DNA of 13,093 nt, taken from positions 1 through 13,093 of the forward strand of contig JAFABB010000052.1 of NCBI GenBank assembly GCA_023426245.1, read 5' to 3'. The notes under the pieces were generated by a model. It was not told the DNA's origin and searched no databases. It saw only the letters and a program-made list of their open reading frames with translations. A program made the translations under genes and the position numbers. Position 1 is the first letter of the stretch, and the number at the start of each line of letters is the position of its first letter. Below, in pieces: positions 1-7,031 of the stretch. Source of the DNA: Bacillota bacterium. GTDB lineage: Bacteria > Bacillota > UBA4882 > UBA8346.

Positions 1-1
1 G

Positions 2-106
2 GATGCGGTTGATCAGTATTCGGATATGAAACCGGGGACGATAGTGTCACCGAATTTCACCAATGATTATGTATTGGAGAATATTATTAAACCGTATCGG
101 AAATAA
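2..106 (+). CDS. C-terminal end of a probable sugar ABC transporter substrate-binding protein (partial)
   Basis: Only the last 34 codons are present, in frame 2, ending at the TAA at 104-106; the gene begins before the window. The visible tail contains KPGTIVSPNFTNDY and ends in IIKPYRK. Its position, just upstream of a double ATPase and two permeases of the ribose class with a hairpin between, is the usual place for the exported binding protein of such an operon. The peptide is too short to show a fold, so the assignment rests mainly on context. It could also be another gene that merely precedes the transporter. Confidence 0.5.
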   Translation, partial: DAVDQYSDMKPGTIVSPNFTNDYVLENIIKPYRK

Positions 107-126
107 TGGGCTCCATTTTCTATAGC

Positions 127-165
127 CGTAGAACTCTGCTCTCTGGCAGAGTTCTATGACTTTAT
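127..165 (+). terminator. Hairpin after the binding-protein gene (terminator or attenuating stem-loop)
   Basis: An 11-bp perfect inverted repeat, TAGAACTCTGC (129-139) and GCAGAGTTCTA (146-156), closes a 6-nt loop and can be extended by G-T and C-G pairs. It is followed by a moderately T-rich tail. It begins 20 bp after the stop codon at 106. A stem-loop between a binding-protein gene and its transporter genes commonly lowers downstream expression or stabilises the upstream message. Which of these applies here is inference. Confidence 0.6.
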
Positions 166-301
166 TATTGGTAGATTCCTATGGGGAAATAATTTTAGAA
201 ACCATCATCTCATTTTTTCATATATAATCGTTTAAAGAGGATATTAACTGGAGATTTTCTGATGTCTCATTTTGTTGGAGAGGAAAGGGCGAAAATTTCA
301 A

Positions 302-2806
302 ATGAATATTTCACTGGATCAAAAAAAAGCCGCTCAAACTGATGATTTCAGTTCAGCGCATCCCGGGTCCCAGGATGGTTTCGTTTTAACCGCCCAAAAT
401 ATTAAGAAGACTTATGGCCCTACAACTGCAGTAAATCAAGTAAACGTATCCATTTCACCCGGAGAAGTGATTGGTTTAGTTGGAGCAAATGGAGCCGGTA
501 AAAGTACTTTAATGAGGTCGCTATCCGGTGTGACTATACCGGATAGCGGTTCTTTGGCGATTGGTGGTAAGGAAATCAATTGGAATCAATATTCTCCTAC
601 TTTAGCAAGTAAATTGGGAGTAAGAGTAGTCTATCAAGAGCTTTCGTTATGTACCAACCTAACCGTGTATGAGAATTTTTACATTGAACAATCTCAACGT
701 TTTAAGGGATCACAAAACTGGCGCAAAAAAGCTAAAGAGATCGCCCACGAGGCCTTAAATTCGGTTTTCCCCAATCATTCCATTGATGTTAAAGCACGGT
801 TGGATTCCTTACCCATTGCCCACCAACAAATGGTAGAAATAGCTCGTGCTACGAGTGATCTTAATTTAAAACTTTTAATACTGGATGAACCGACCTCGTC
901 TTTGGGGGCGGAACAGACTGCCCAACTGGTTCAATATGTCAAAACCAGGAGCCGGCAGGGAGTTTCTTTTATCTTCATTTCCCATCGCTTAAGTGAAATC
1001 ATGAATCTTGCCAACCGAATTTTGGTCATGCAAAACGGGACGCTAAAGTGGTCCGGTTCCGTCAGTGAAACCAATGAAGCGGACTTAATTCAAAAAATGG
1101 GCGAAAATATGTGTGAACCGGACAAAGACAATACCGGTAAAAAATCCCGCTCTGCTTTAGTAAAAGATGATGGTAATGAGACCGGTTTTACGGTCAGTCA
1201 TTTAAATACGAAAGGACTCCAAGATATCAATCTAGAGCTCAAAGGGGGGGGAATTATCGGAATTGCCGGCTTGGAAGGAAGCGGGCAACGGGACTTGTTA
1301 CATTCGCTTTTTCATCCAGTGAAGGGCGAGAAAAAAAGTGTGCTCCGGAAGGGGAAAATTGCTTATGTCACCGGAGATCGAAAAAAAGAAGGAATTTTTC
1401 CGCTTTGGTCAATTGCAAAGAATATGGAAATTACCAAACTGGCGGAAGGAAAACTTTTCAGATATATTCAATCAAAATCAGTCAATTCTGAGGTAAAGGA
1501 ATGGTATGAGCAACTAAAAATCGTCGGTTCGGGTATTGATACTTGTATAACCAGCCTGAGCGGAGGAAATCAACAAAAAGTTTTAATCGCACGCTCCTTA
1601 ATGGCAAATGCCGATATCATTATTCTGGATGATCCAACCCGCGGTGTCGATGTCCAAACCAAACAACAACTCTATCGGATATTTGAACAAGCCGCCGATG
1701 AAGGAAAACTTGTTATCTGGTATAGTACCGACGATGAAGAATTATGTTTCTGTTCCAGGGTGCTGGTCTTACGTTATGGTAAGGTCGTTAAAGAATTAAC
1801 CCAAGAAGAAGCCACGAAAGACAATATTATCCAAGCTTCATTTTCAGGCGAAGATAGTAAAAAAACCAATCGAGTCGTTTCGCAGAAAAAAAGACTGGAT
1901 TTAGGAAGTACATTTATTCCCTTTATGGCAATGGTCTTAGTCTATATCGTCAGTGGCCTGATATCTCCGAACGTTTTTTCTTCTTTTGGAATTGAACTGT
2001 TAATCAGTGGAGCTGTGCCGTTAATCTTTGCCACCATTAGTCAAATGTATATCATTGGGCTAGGCCAAGTGGATCTGGGGATCGGCGCTTTTATGGGTCT
2101 GGTGAATGTCCTTTGTGCAACTGCCTTACATGATAAACCGGTTTTCGGCATATTTGCCCTGTTGATAGCATTGGCGTTATATTCGGGAATGGGTGCCTTG
2201 ATTTATTTCCGGAATATCCCGGCAATTATTGTTACATTGGGAGGCTCATTTATTTGGACCGGTATTGCGTATACTTTGCAAAACATGCCGGGAGGCCAGG
2301 CACCGGATTGGTTGATTACTTTTTTTGGTTATAAAACGCCGCTCTTACCTGAAATTGTCTGGCTGGTTATATTGGCAACATTGTTAGCATACGGAATACA
2401 CCGTTCCCGTTATGGAACAGTATTGCGGGGATTTGGAAACAATCCTCAATCCATGCGCCGTAGCGGTTGGTCTACCATGGTGGCTTATACCACCGGATAT
2501 TTAATCTCAGGTATTTTTGCTTTAATGGGAGGTTTGGCGGTTACAGCCATTACAACGGCTTCTGATGCCAATGCCACTGCCTCTTATACATTATTGACAA
2601 TCGCGGCAGTCGTTATGGGCGGCGGAAATCTAACGGGCGGAATCGTAACTACAATTGGCGCGGTTTTCGGGGCGATTACCCTTTCTCTAATCGGATCGTT
2701 ACTGGGCTTTTTAAACATTAGCTCAAATTATGTGGCTGCAGTTCAAGGCAGTATTTTACTTTTGGTTTTAGCACTGAGACTTTTGAGAAAGGACCAAGAG
2801 CAATGA
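302..2806 (+). CDS. Fused sugar ABC transporter: RbsA-type double ATPase joined to RbsC-type permease
   Basis: One 834-residue protein, counted from the ATG at 302, does the work of two usual subunits of a ribose/galactoside-class importer. The first ATPase domain has Walker A GANGAGKST (61-69), Q-loop YQE (111-113), a degenerate signature LPIAHQQ (170-176), Walker B LLILDEPTS (191-199) and an ISHR switch. The second has GLEGSGQRD (323-331), lacking the Walker A lysine as is common in this class, then signature LSGGNQQ (419-425) and ILDDPTRGVD. After a charged linker (about 516-535) come roughly 300 hydrophobic residues matching the BPD_transp_2 permease family. Family members are normally separate proteins of about 500 and 320 residues. 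The stop overlaps the next permease by ATGA. The start is uncertain: a TTG at 272 is in frame, and the ATG at 302 has only AAAGGG about 12 nt upstream. An ATG at 262 has a better GGAG site but lies in another frame. The substrate is unknown. Confidence 0.9.
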   Translation: MNISLDQKKAAQTDDFSSAHPGSQDGFVLTAQNIKKTYGPTTAVNQVNVSISPGEVIGLVGANGAGKSTLMRSLSGVTIPDSGSLAIGGKEINWNQYSPTLASKLGVRVVYQELSLCTNLTVYENFYIEQSQRFKGSQNWRKKAKEIAHEALNSVFPNHSIDVKARLDSLPIAHQQMVEIARATSDLNLKLLILDEPTSSLGAEQTAQLVQYVKTRSRQGVSFIFISHRLSEIMNLANRILVMQNGTLKWSGSVSETNEADLIQKMGENMCEPDKDNTGKKSRSALVKDDGNETGFTVSHLNTKGLQDINLELKGGGIIGIAGLEGSGQRDLLHSLFHPVKGEKKSVLRKGKIAYVTGDRKKEGIFPLWSIAKNMEITKLAEGKLFRYIQSKSVNSEVKEWYEQLKIVGSGIDTCITSLSGGNQQKVLIARSLMANADIIILDDPTRGVDVQTKQQLYRIFEQAADEGKLVIWYSTDDEELCFCSRVLVLRYGKVVKELTQEEATKDNIIQASFSGEDSKKTNRVVSQKKRLDLGSTFIPFMAMVLVYIVSGLISPNVFSSFGIELLISGAVPLIFATISQMYIIGLGQVDLGIGAFMGLVNVLCATALHDKPVFGIFALLIALALYSGMGALIYFRNIPAIIVTLGGSFIWTGIAYTLQNMPGGQAPDWLITFFGYKTPLLPEIVWLVILATLLAYGIHRSRYGTVLRGFGNNPQSMRRSGWSTMVAYTTGYLISGIFALMGGLAVTAITTASDANATASYTLLTIAAVVMGGGNLTGGIVTTIGAVFGAITLSLIGSLLGFLNISSNYVAAVQGSILLLVLALRLLRKDQEQ

Positions 2807-3756
2807 TTACCAAGGTAAATGTATTTAAGGAAAATAATCAATGGATTTGGGCTTTCTTGGGAGCTATCTTGATTTGGCTAATTATGGGTTTAACCACTTC
2901 AAGGCTTAATATGGAGAGCCTTTACAGCAATGGGATTTCAGCCGCTTTTTTGGCGATCGCCGCCATTGGACAAATGTTAGTCATTACCAGCGGCAGGGGA
3001 GCCATCGATTTATCGATTCCCGGTGTGATAACCTTGTCGGCTTATTTGGCCACCGGAATCATTAACGGTTCCGATGTGAATTTATTCCAGGGTCTGGTCA
3101 TTGTTCTTCTGGTGGGAGCTGTCATTGGTTTGTTGAATAGTTTGGCGATTATCTATTTAAAAATACCGCCGATGATTGCCACTCTGGCGATGGGCTATGT
3201 TCTGACGACTGCATCTTTAGTCTATAACCAGGGATTTGCAGCTTTTAAGATTTGCCCGGTCCTTATTGCGCTGACCCGGAATCGTTTTTTAACGGTTCCG
3301 TTGATTATCTTGTTTGTTTGTATTGTGGGGTTAATTACGGCTTTTGTATTAAACAGGACCACTTATGGACGTTCCTTGACTGCGATTGGCCAAAATATAG
3401 AAGCTGCTCATTTAACCGGTATCGGGGTTACCAAAACATTGATATCGACGTATATCATTAGCAGTATATTGGCGGGTTTGGCCGGAATTTTAATTTCGGC
3501 CCGGGTTGGAGGAGCTTTTTTAGGGATGGGCGACTCTTATTTGCTGGAAACCGTAGGAAGTGTGGTTATCGGGGGTACACTCATATCCGGTGGAAAAGCT
3601 ACCGTATTGGGAACCTTTTTTGGCTGTTTGTTTCTGGTATTATTGGTCACAGCGATGCAAGTCGCCGGTTTACCGATAGGTATCCAAAATATGATTAAGG
3701 GCGCATTGATTATCTTTGTTTTATTATTAGCCACGGAAACGGTAAAAGAAGGATAG
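2803..3756 (+). CDS. Sugar ABC transporter permease, RbsC type (second membrane subunit)
   Basis: This is a 317-residue, very hydrophobic protein of the BPD_transp_2 family, which is the usual length for RbsC-like permeases. It opens with a short charged N-terminus and then a membrane segment near residues 14-31. Further segments include AAFLAIAAIGQMLVITSGRG and the later TYIISSILAGLAGILISARV. The cytoplasmic loop YGRSLTAIGQNIEAAHLTGI is the family's ATPase-contact region. Its ATG lies inside the stop of the fused ATPase-permease (ATGA at 2803-2806), so the two are very probably translationally coupled. The likely pore is a heterodimer of this subunit and the permease half of the upstream protein. 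The nearest downstream hairpin is at 3870. The ligand cannot be deduced. Confidence 0.92.
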   Translation: MITKVNVFKENNQWIWAFLGAILIWLIMGLTTSRLNMESLYSNGISAAFLAIAAIGQMLVITSGRGAIDLSIPGVITLSAYLATGIINGSDVNLFQGLVIVLLVGAVIGLLNSLAIIYLKIPPMIATLAMGYVLTTASLVYNQGFAAFKICPVLIALTRNRFLTVPLIILFVCIVGLITAFVLNRTTYGRSLTAIGQNIEAAHLTGIGVTKTLISTYIISSILAGLAGILISARVGGAFLGMGDSYLLETVGSVVIGGTLISGGKATVLGTFFGCLFLVLLVTAMQVAGLPIGIQNMIKGALIIFVLLLATETVKEG

Positions 3757-3869
3757 AGGATAAGCTACCGTAATATTATTACTTCAAGAAGTTCTCCCTG
3801 CAGTAGCGAGTGGTGTTGTATGAATAAGCTGCTCATCTTGATAGGGGTTCATAAATTTTTATCCATATC

Positions 3870-3900
3870 GAGCGACATTCATAACCGGATGTCGTTCTTA
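3870..3900 (+). terminator. Probable rho-independent terminator after the sugar transporter operon
   Basis: GAGCGACATTC (3870-3880) and GGATGTCGTTC (3887-3897) form an 11-bp stem with two G-T wobbles around the loop ATAACC, followed by an A/T-rich stretch. It lies about 115 bp after the permease stop. The T-run is poor, so termination strength is uncertain. The rest of 3757-4053 shows no gene. Confidence 0.5.
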
Positions 3901-4053
3901 TAATATAAAAATCAAGGCCGCGCGCACGCAATTTTTACTGAAATGTAACCGATTTGAAAGTGAAAAATCATCTTTTGGATATCCCCAATCTTCAAAAAAT
4001 CAATTACAATAGATAAAAAGTAGATTGTAGTCAATTTGGGAGATGGAAATCCG

Positions 4054-4401
4054 GTGGAAAAGAAATTAGGCCGTCACATTATTTATCCCGTCCGGTTGAT
4101 ATGGGATCATCGGTCCAAAAAAGATGAGGCTTTTAATCATCCAATAATTTCCCATCTTCAGTATAGGCATCTCAAAAACATCTACATGAATATGGACGGG
4201 GAACTTTTGGGTAATTTGATGAACCCGAATATCCCTTGGATTATGAAAGCCATTATGACCGGAAAATTTGTTGTGCGAAGACGTTATTTGAAACAGGGGC
4301 CTTCCTTTGGACCCTGGAGTTTACGACGATAGAGAAAAATACAAGTTTGGAACGATTTACCGTACATACTGTTATGATCAATATGTCTTCCCTCTTATGG
4401 A
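4054..4401 (+). pseudogene. Frameshifted remnant of an unrecognised gene, cut off by a small mobile element
   Basis: A reading frame starts at GTG 4054, with GGGAG about 11 nt upstream (a TTG at 4036 is also in frame), and reads VEKKLGRHIIYPVRLIWDHR onward until TAG at 4330. Near 4305-4312 (TCCTTTGGACC) the +1 frame becomes protein-like: LDPGVYDDREKYKFGTIYR, then CYDQYVFPLMEAVA, reaching the left end of the element at about 4400. Removing one T from the TTT run would join the two halves smoothly. I therefore see one original gene with a single-base frameshift, whose 3' end was replaced or interrupted. No family is recognised; the product is basic and rich in aromatic residues, with no membrane segment. 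It could still be expressed as a 92-residue protein ending at 4332. Confidence 0.5.
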
Positions 4402-4515
4402 GGCTGTTGCAAAAGTAAAATCGGTGCGGAATACAATATATACCATAAATAATGGGTAAAGCTTTCCATATATTGTATTTCTCTCTATCGATAAATCTTA
4501 TTTTGCAACAGACCC
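4400..4515. mobile_element. MITE-like non-autonomous element with IS6-family-like ends
   Basis: The ends are imperfect inverted repeats: GAGGCTGTTGCAAAAGTAAA on the left and, read on the other strand, GGGTCTGTTGCAAAATAAGA on the right, sharing CTGTTGCAAAA. This resembles the terminal repeats of IS6-family elements such as IS26 and IS257, as I recall them. Inside, AATACAATATAT (4430-4441) pairs perfectly with 4468-4479, so nearly the whole 116 bp can fold into one hairpin. There is no room for a transposase. No 8-bp target duplication is visible (CTCTTATG on the left, TTTTCCTT on the right), so it may be an old copy, or an insertion followed by a deletion. The next 150 bp (4516-4664) carry no convincing gene. 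Confidence 0.6.
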
Positions 4516-4664
4516 TTTTCCTTCCCTATCATCACCACCTGGGGTTTCTCCTAAAGCTATCAGCAAGAATCAGCGGATCTTCATCCCGGAAAAATGAAAT
4601 ATTTCGATAACCTCTTTATTTTTCTGAAATTTTTGCCGATAGGAAATGCAGGAGGCGGTTGTCG

Positions 4665-4859
4665 ATGTGGAAATGTCCGGATTGCGAATATCCGGTAGGT
4701 AAAGTTTTTGCTTCTTTCTCATATACCAACAAAAATATTCATTTTAGTGAAGCGAAGGTATGTGAAAACTACGGAGCAAACGGCAAATGCAGAATAACCA
4801 GCATTGCATGTTATAAAGGCGGAAAGAATAAATTGGTTGAAATCAAGGAGGAAGCTTAA
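4665..4859 (+). CDS. Small cysteine-rich zinc-ribbon-like protein, hypothetical
   Basis: The protein has 64 residues from the ATG at 4665, chosen because GGAGGC lies 8 nt upstream; an in-frame TTG at 4659 is too close to that site. It starts MWKCPDCEYP and has cysteines at 4, 7, 33, 42 and 49. The CPDC knuckle plus the later pairs suggests a structural zinc site. The C-terminus is lysine- and glutamate-rich. There is no signal peptide or membrane segment. It converges on another tiny CPDC protein at 5017-5130 and shares a two-way terminator with it. The function is unknown; such ribbons often bind nucleic acid or protein, which is inference only. Confidence 0.6.
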   Translation: MWKCPDCEYPVGKVFASFSYTNKNIHFSEAKVCENYGANGKCRITSIACYKGGKNKLVEIKEEA

Positions 4860-4943
4860 ACGGTTTGCCCTCATCGATAAGGGAATCCAACATTCAAAAA
4901 CCGAAACGATAATTCATAAAATCTGTTTCAATTTGAGTATTGA

Positions 4944-4980
4944 AAAAGCCCTCTTACCTTCCATGGGTAAAAGGGCTTTT
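4944..4980. terminator. Bidirectional rho-independent terminator between two convergent small genes
   Basis: AAAAGCCCTCTTACC (4944-4958) pairs with GGTAAAAGGGCTTTT (4966-4980), leaving one C-A mismatch over 15 bp and a short loop. Each strand ends in a T-run: CTTTT on the plus strand and GGGCTTTTTC on the minus strand. It sits between the stop of the gene at 4859 and the stop of the minus-strand gene at 5017, so it can serve both. Confidence 0.85.
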
Positions 4981-5016
4981 GGCTGGCTAGAACCATTGAA
5001 ATTCCTTTGCCGGATT

Positions 5017-5130
5017 TCAATGAATGTTCTTGAGGTTTTTCCTGTGCTTCAAGGTATATAGATTCGCTCCGCATTTTTGGCAGTACTCGACAAAGTTCCT
5101 GTTATATGAAGAGCAATCAGGACAAATCAT
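5017..5130 (-). CDS. 37-residue zinc-ribbon protein, hypothetical
   Basis: On the minus strand an ATG at 5130 is preceded by an excellent ribosome binding site (AAGGAGGA, six to eight nt upstream, plus-strand 5136-5143). It opens a 37-codon frame ending at TGA 5019-5017. The product begins MICPDCSSYN and continues to EYCQKCGANLYTLK, giving a full CxxC...CxxC zinc ribbon (cysteines 3, 6, 17, 20), then a lysine/histidine/asparagine tail. The plus strand here has no comparable start signal or composition. Transcription would end in the terminator at 4944-4980. Tiny ribbons of this pattern are common and mostly uncharacterised. The strong ribosome binding site and four spaced cysteines make a real gene likely despite the small size. 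Confidence 0.72.
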   Translation of the reverse strand: MICPDCSSYNRNFVEYCQKCGANLYTLKHRKNLKNIH

Positions 5131-5171
5131 GGGTTTCCTCCTTTCGGGCGAGCGTTTCAATATTATGTTGG

Positions 5172-5365
5172 AAACAACACTTGATCAGTATATAATTTTC
5201 CTGTTGTTTGTATTCCATGATTGGTTGATTGCAGTTTACAATCGTGTAAATAGTAGAGCGTATCGTAAATAAACGGCAATCAGAAATGGGGAGGAAACGC
5301 TCTACTTAAGTAAAACGTTCACAATTATTGGAGTAGTCATTTAGAGAACGTTTTTATCGTTTATT
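5172..5365. repeat. Nest of four short inverted repeats in a gene-free stretch
   Basis: Perfect inverted pairs follow one another: AAACAACA (5172-5179) with TGTTGTTT (5202-5209), AGTAGAGCGT (5252-5261) with ACGCTCTACT (5297-5306), AAAACGTTC (5312-5320) with GAACGTTTT (5346-5354), and AATAAACG (5268-5275) with CGTTTATT (5358-5365). The area is A/T rich and carries no gene; it lies between the tiny zinc-ribbon gene and a permease stub. It may be a decayed mobile element, an operator region or chance, and I cannot choose between these. Confidence 0.4.
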
Positions 5366-5390
5366 AAAAAACAAAAAATACCATCGTTAA

Positions 5391-5555
5391 GAGGCATTAT
5401 TTACGGCGGTATTGGGGATTTTGATTTTGGGAGATGCTTTGACATTCATGGAAAGTATAGGGGCGATATTGATTGCCGTTGGAAGTGTCGGTGTTGTTTG
5501 GATATCCGATAAAAAGGACCGCCCCTCCGTATTTCCAAGTCCGATTAAGAAATGA
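5391..5555 (+). pseudogene. C-terminal fragment of a DMT/EamA family permease
   Basis: The plus strand from 5391 to the TGA at 5553-5555 encodes EALFTAVLGILILGDALTF, then the membrane segment ESIGAILIAVGSVGVVW, then the charged tail ISDKKDR. This matches the last two helices of EamA/DMT permeases, where a helix ends in a G-[DE]-x-L turn before the final helix. A stop (TAA 5388-5390) lies directly before it, no start codon or ribosome binding site fits, and the other eight helices are absent. It is therefore a truncated remnant. Compare the intact EamA protein at 11562-12485, whose equivalent region reads EPLFGILFSVLFVGETLALP. The two are homologous in type but not near copies. The remaining 5556-5644 shows nothing clear. 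Confidence 0.65.
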
Positions 5556-5644
5556 AACTGTTCCAAAAGGAATTTTCTCAAGAATCCTACCACCCAATCT
5601 ATCTTCTGGGGTTAAGATGCAGGCCGCATTTCTTAAGATTGTCT

Positions 5645-6484
5645 TTATTCCAGCAAACCAATCCACATATCCATAGCCAGTAACTTAAAGACGTCATAGG
5701 CCATGGTGAAATATCCCTGTTTGCCCCAGGATGACCCCCAGCTATTCCGGACGATCAGTTTACCACCCAGTAGAGTATCTTCGTATCCCACGGCGATAAC
5801 CGCGTGGGCGCCCAATAGATGTTCATTTTTTTTCGGTTTAGGACAAACTCCGGTCCGCGCCACCGTTTCCGATTCAAAGGACTCATAAACATAGAAACCG
5901 AAAATGACCGGATTCCCCTCGGCGATGGCCGCTTTGAGATGCTCCAAATCCGGTACTCTGAAGTAAGATGAAATTTTGAAGCCGGCTGCGTCATGATTGG
6001 CTTTTTCACTGGGAGGCTCCGTGAATTTTGTTATATCATACGGAAAGTCGACTTCGGGACAGATACCGGTGTTTTTCATGACTTTCATACAGTCATCCAG
6101 CGAGGCTCCGCTGTCTTCATTCACTGTGCCTTCCAGATTCCGGATATGCCAATAAAGAAAGAGTCTGGATAGGGGAACATATTTTTTTTCAAACCAGCTT
6201 CGTAAATTATTAATGTAGTTCAAACACTCCAGAGGTTCCGCTTGGGAGAAGGGATAATATTGAACCGGAGCGGGCCCTATTCCTGAAGTGATCTCCAAAT
6301 ATTCCCGGAGTCCGACGCCGGCATTGGCCACACATGAACCCAATTGCCCCTGATCATAAACACCGGGAAATTGAGGCCGTAAATCAACACGGTTGGGCAG
6401 CCGGGTTATCAGCGGTTTATAAACAAAGTCCCGCAGATCTTTCCGGTCGGGTTTCAGACCGTATTTGTAACGGGAAGTTATCAT
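5645..6484 (-). CDS. C1 (papain) family cysteine peptidase, leaderless
   Basis: This 279-residue protein has all the marks of a papain-fold protease: VDLRPQFPGVYDQGQLGSC with oxyanion Gln45 and nucleophile Cys51, GAHAVIAVGYED with catalytic His227, and VRNSWGSSWGKQGYF with Asn247. The N-terminus (MITSRYKYGLKPDRKDLRDF) has no signal peptide and only about 30 residues before the mature-like domain, so a large inhibitory propeptide is missing. This is typical of short bacterial C1 peptidases. The ATG at 6484 follows AGAAAGGA at about 9-10 nt. It lies 22 bp after the Hsp20 gene and ends the leftward operon. I infer an action on spore-coat or germination proteins from this context, because an intracellular enzyme without a leader could work in the mother cell. 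Substrates are unknown. Confidence 0.93.
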   Translation of the reverse strand: MITSRYKYGLKPDRKDLRDFVYKPLITRLPNRVDLRPQFPGVYDQGQLGSCVANAGVGLREYLEITSGIGPAPVQYYPFSQAEPLECLNYINNLRSWFEKKYVPLSRLFLYWHIRNLEGTVNEDSGASLDDCMKVMKNTGICPEVDFPYDITKFTEPPSEKANHDAAGFKISSYFRVPDLEHLKAAIAEGNPVIFGFYVYESFESETVARTGVCPKPKKNEHLLGAHAVIAVGYEDTLLGGKLIVRNSWGSSWGKQGYFTMAYDVFKLLAMDMWIGLLE

Positions 6485-6506
6485 GGTTTTTTTCCTTTCT
6501 TATTTT

Positions 6507-7031
6507 TTAAGGGGATGGATAGAAATCAAAGGGAATGTTTTCGCCTTCCGGCGGTATTTTGGGGAGAATCACCGTCAGGCAATTATCTTTGTATACGGCC
6601 GAGGCGCCCGTGAGTGTGACCTCGGATGGAAGCCGGATTTTCCGGCTGAAAGAACCTTCATTATCACCAGTCCCTTTGATTGCAGCCGCAATATGAAGGG
6701 TATTTGCCCCCAGCTTTATCTGTAAGTCATGGGGATCTCCAATCCCGGGGATTTGGATTTGAATTTGAACAGACTCCTTTTGCTCCGAAATATCGATATT
6801 GTAATGATTTTCATGAGAAGGGGAATCCGTTTTTTCTTCAAAAGGTTCATTTCTTGGAAAACCGCCGGATTGGAAACTTTGCTCCCACGGAAAACCGGAG
6901 ATTCCCCATTGTCCTAGGACTGACTTGACCAAACCTTGAATTTCGTCGGCGGAATTTTTATTCTTGGCCATTTCGGTGGCTTTTTTTTGCATTTCCATCA
7001 GCTCCGAGAGCCATGACTCGTTGAACATCAT
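6507..7031 (-). CDS. Hsp20/alpha-crystallin-type small heat-shock protein, probable spore-associated chaperone
   Basis: The protein has 174 residues. The N-terminal 70 form a helical, methionine-rich region followed by a Gly/Phe/Pro segment (GFPWEQSFQSGGFPRNEPF). Residues from about 77 on form an alpha-crystallin domain: the strand pattern NIDISEQKESVQIQIQIPGI, then FSRKIRLPSEV, and near the end ASAVYKDNCLTVILPKIPPE, which fits the family signature A-x-x-x-n-G-x-L-t-V-x-x-P-K with the usual Gly replaced. The first ATG at 7031 overlaps the TGA of the upstream gene (ATGA), so translation is probably coupled; AAGGAGG lies 11-12 nt before it. In Bacillus the spore-coat proteins CotM and CotP belong to this superfamily. 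With GerP-like neighbours, a coat-assembly chaperone is a reasonable inference. Confidence 0.88.
   Translation of the reverse strand: MMFNESWLSELMEMQKKATEMAKNKNSADEIQGLVKSVLGQWGISGFPWEQSFQSGGFPRNEPFEEKTDSPSHENHYNIDISEQKESVQIQIQIPGIGDPHDLQIKLGANTLHIAAAIKGTGDNEGSFSRKIRLPSEVTLTGASAVYKDNCLTVILPKIPPEGENIPFDFYPSP

Noticed and set aside
195..228. Promoter for the fused transporter (TATAAT at 223-228)
   Set aside because: The -10 box is perfect, but no -35 box lies 16-19 bp upstream in this A/T-rich stretch, so chance is a fair explanation; kept as possible only.
107..271. Riboswitch or operator ahead of the transporter
   Set aside because: Apart from the single hairpin at 129-156 I see no multi-stem aptamer pattern and no clear palindromic operator.
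5024..5272. Plus-strand 82-codon frame rich in Phe and Tyr
   Set aside because: It has no start signal and lies opposite the better supported 37-codon zinc-ribbon gene; the rest falls in the repeat nest.
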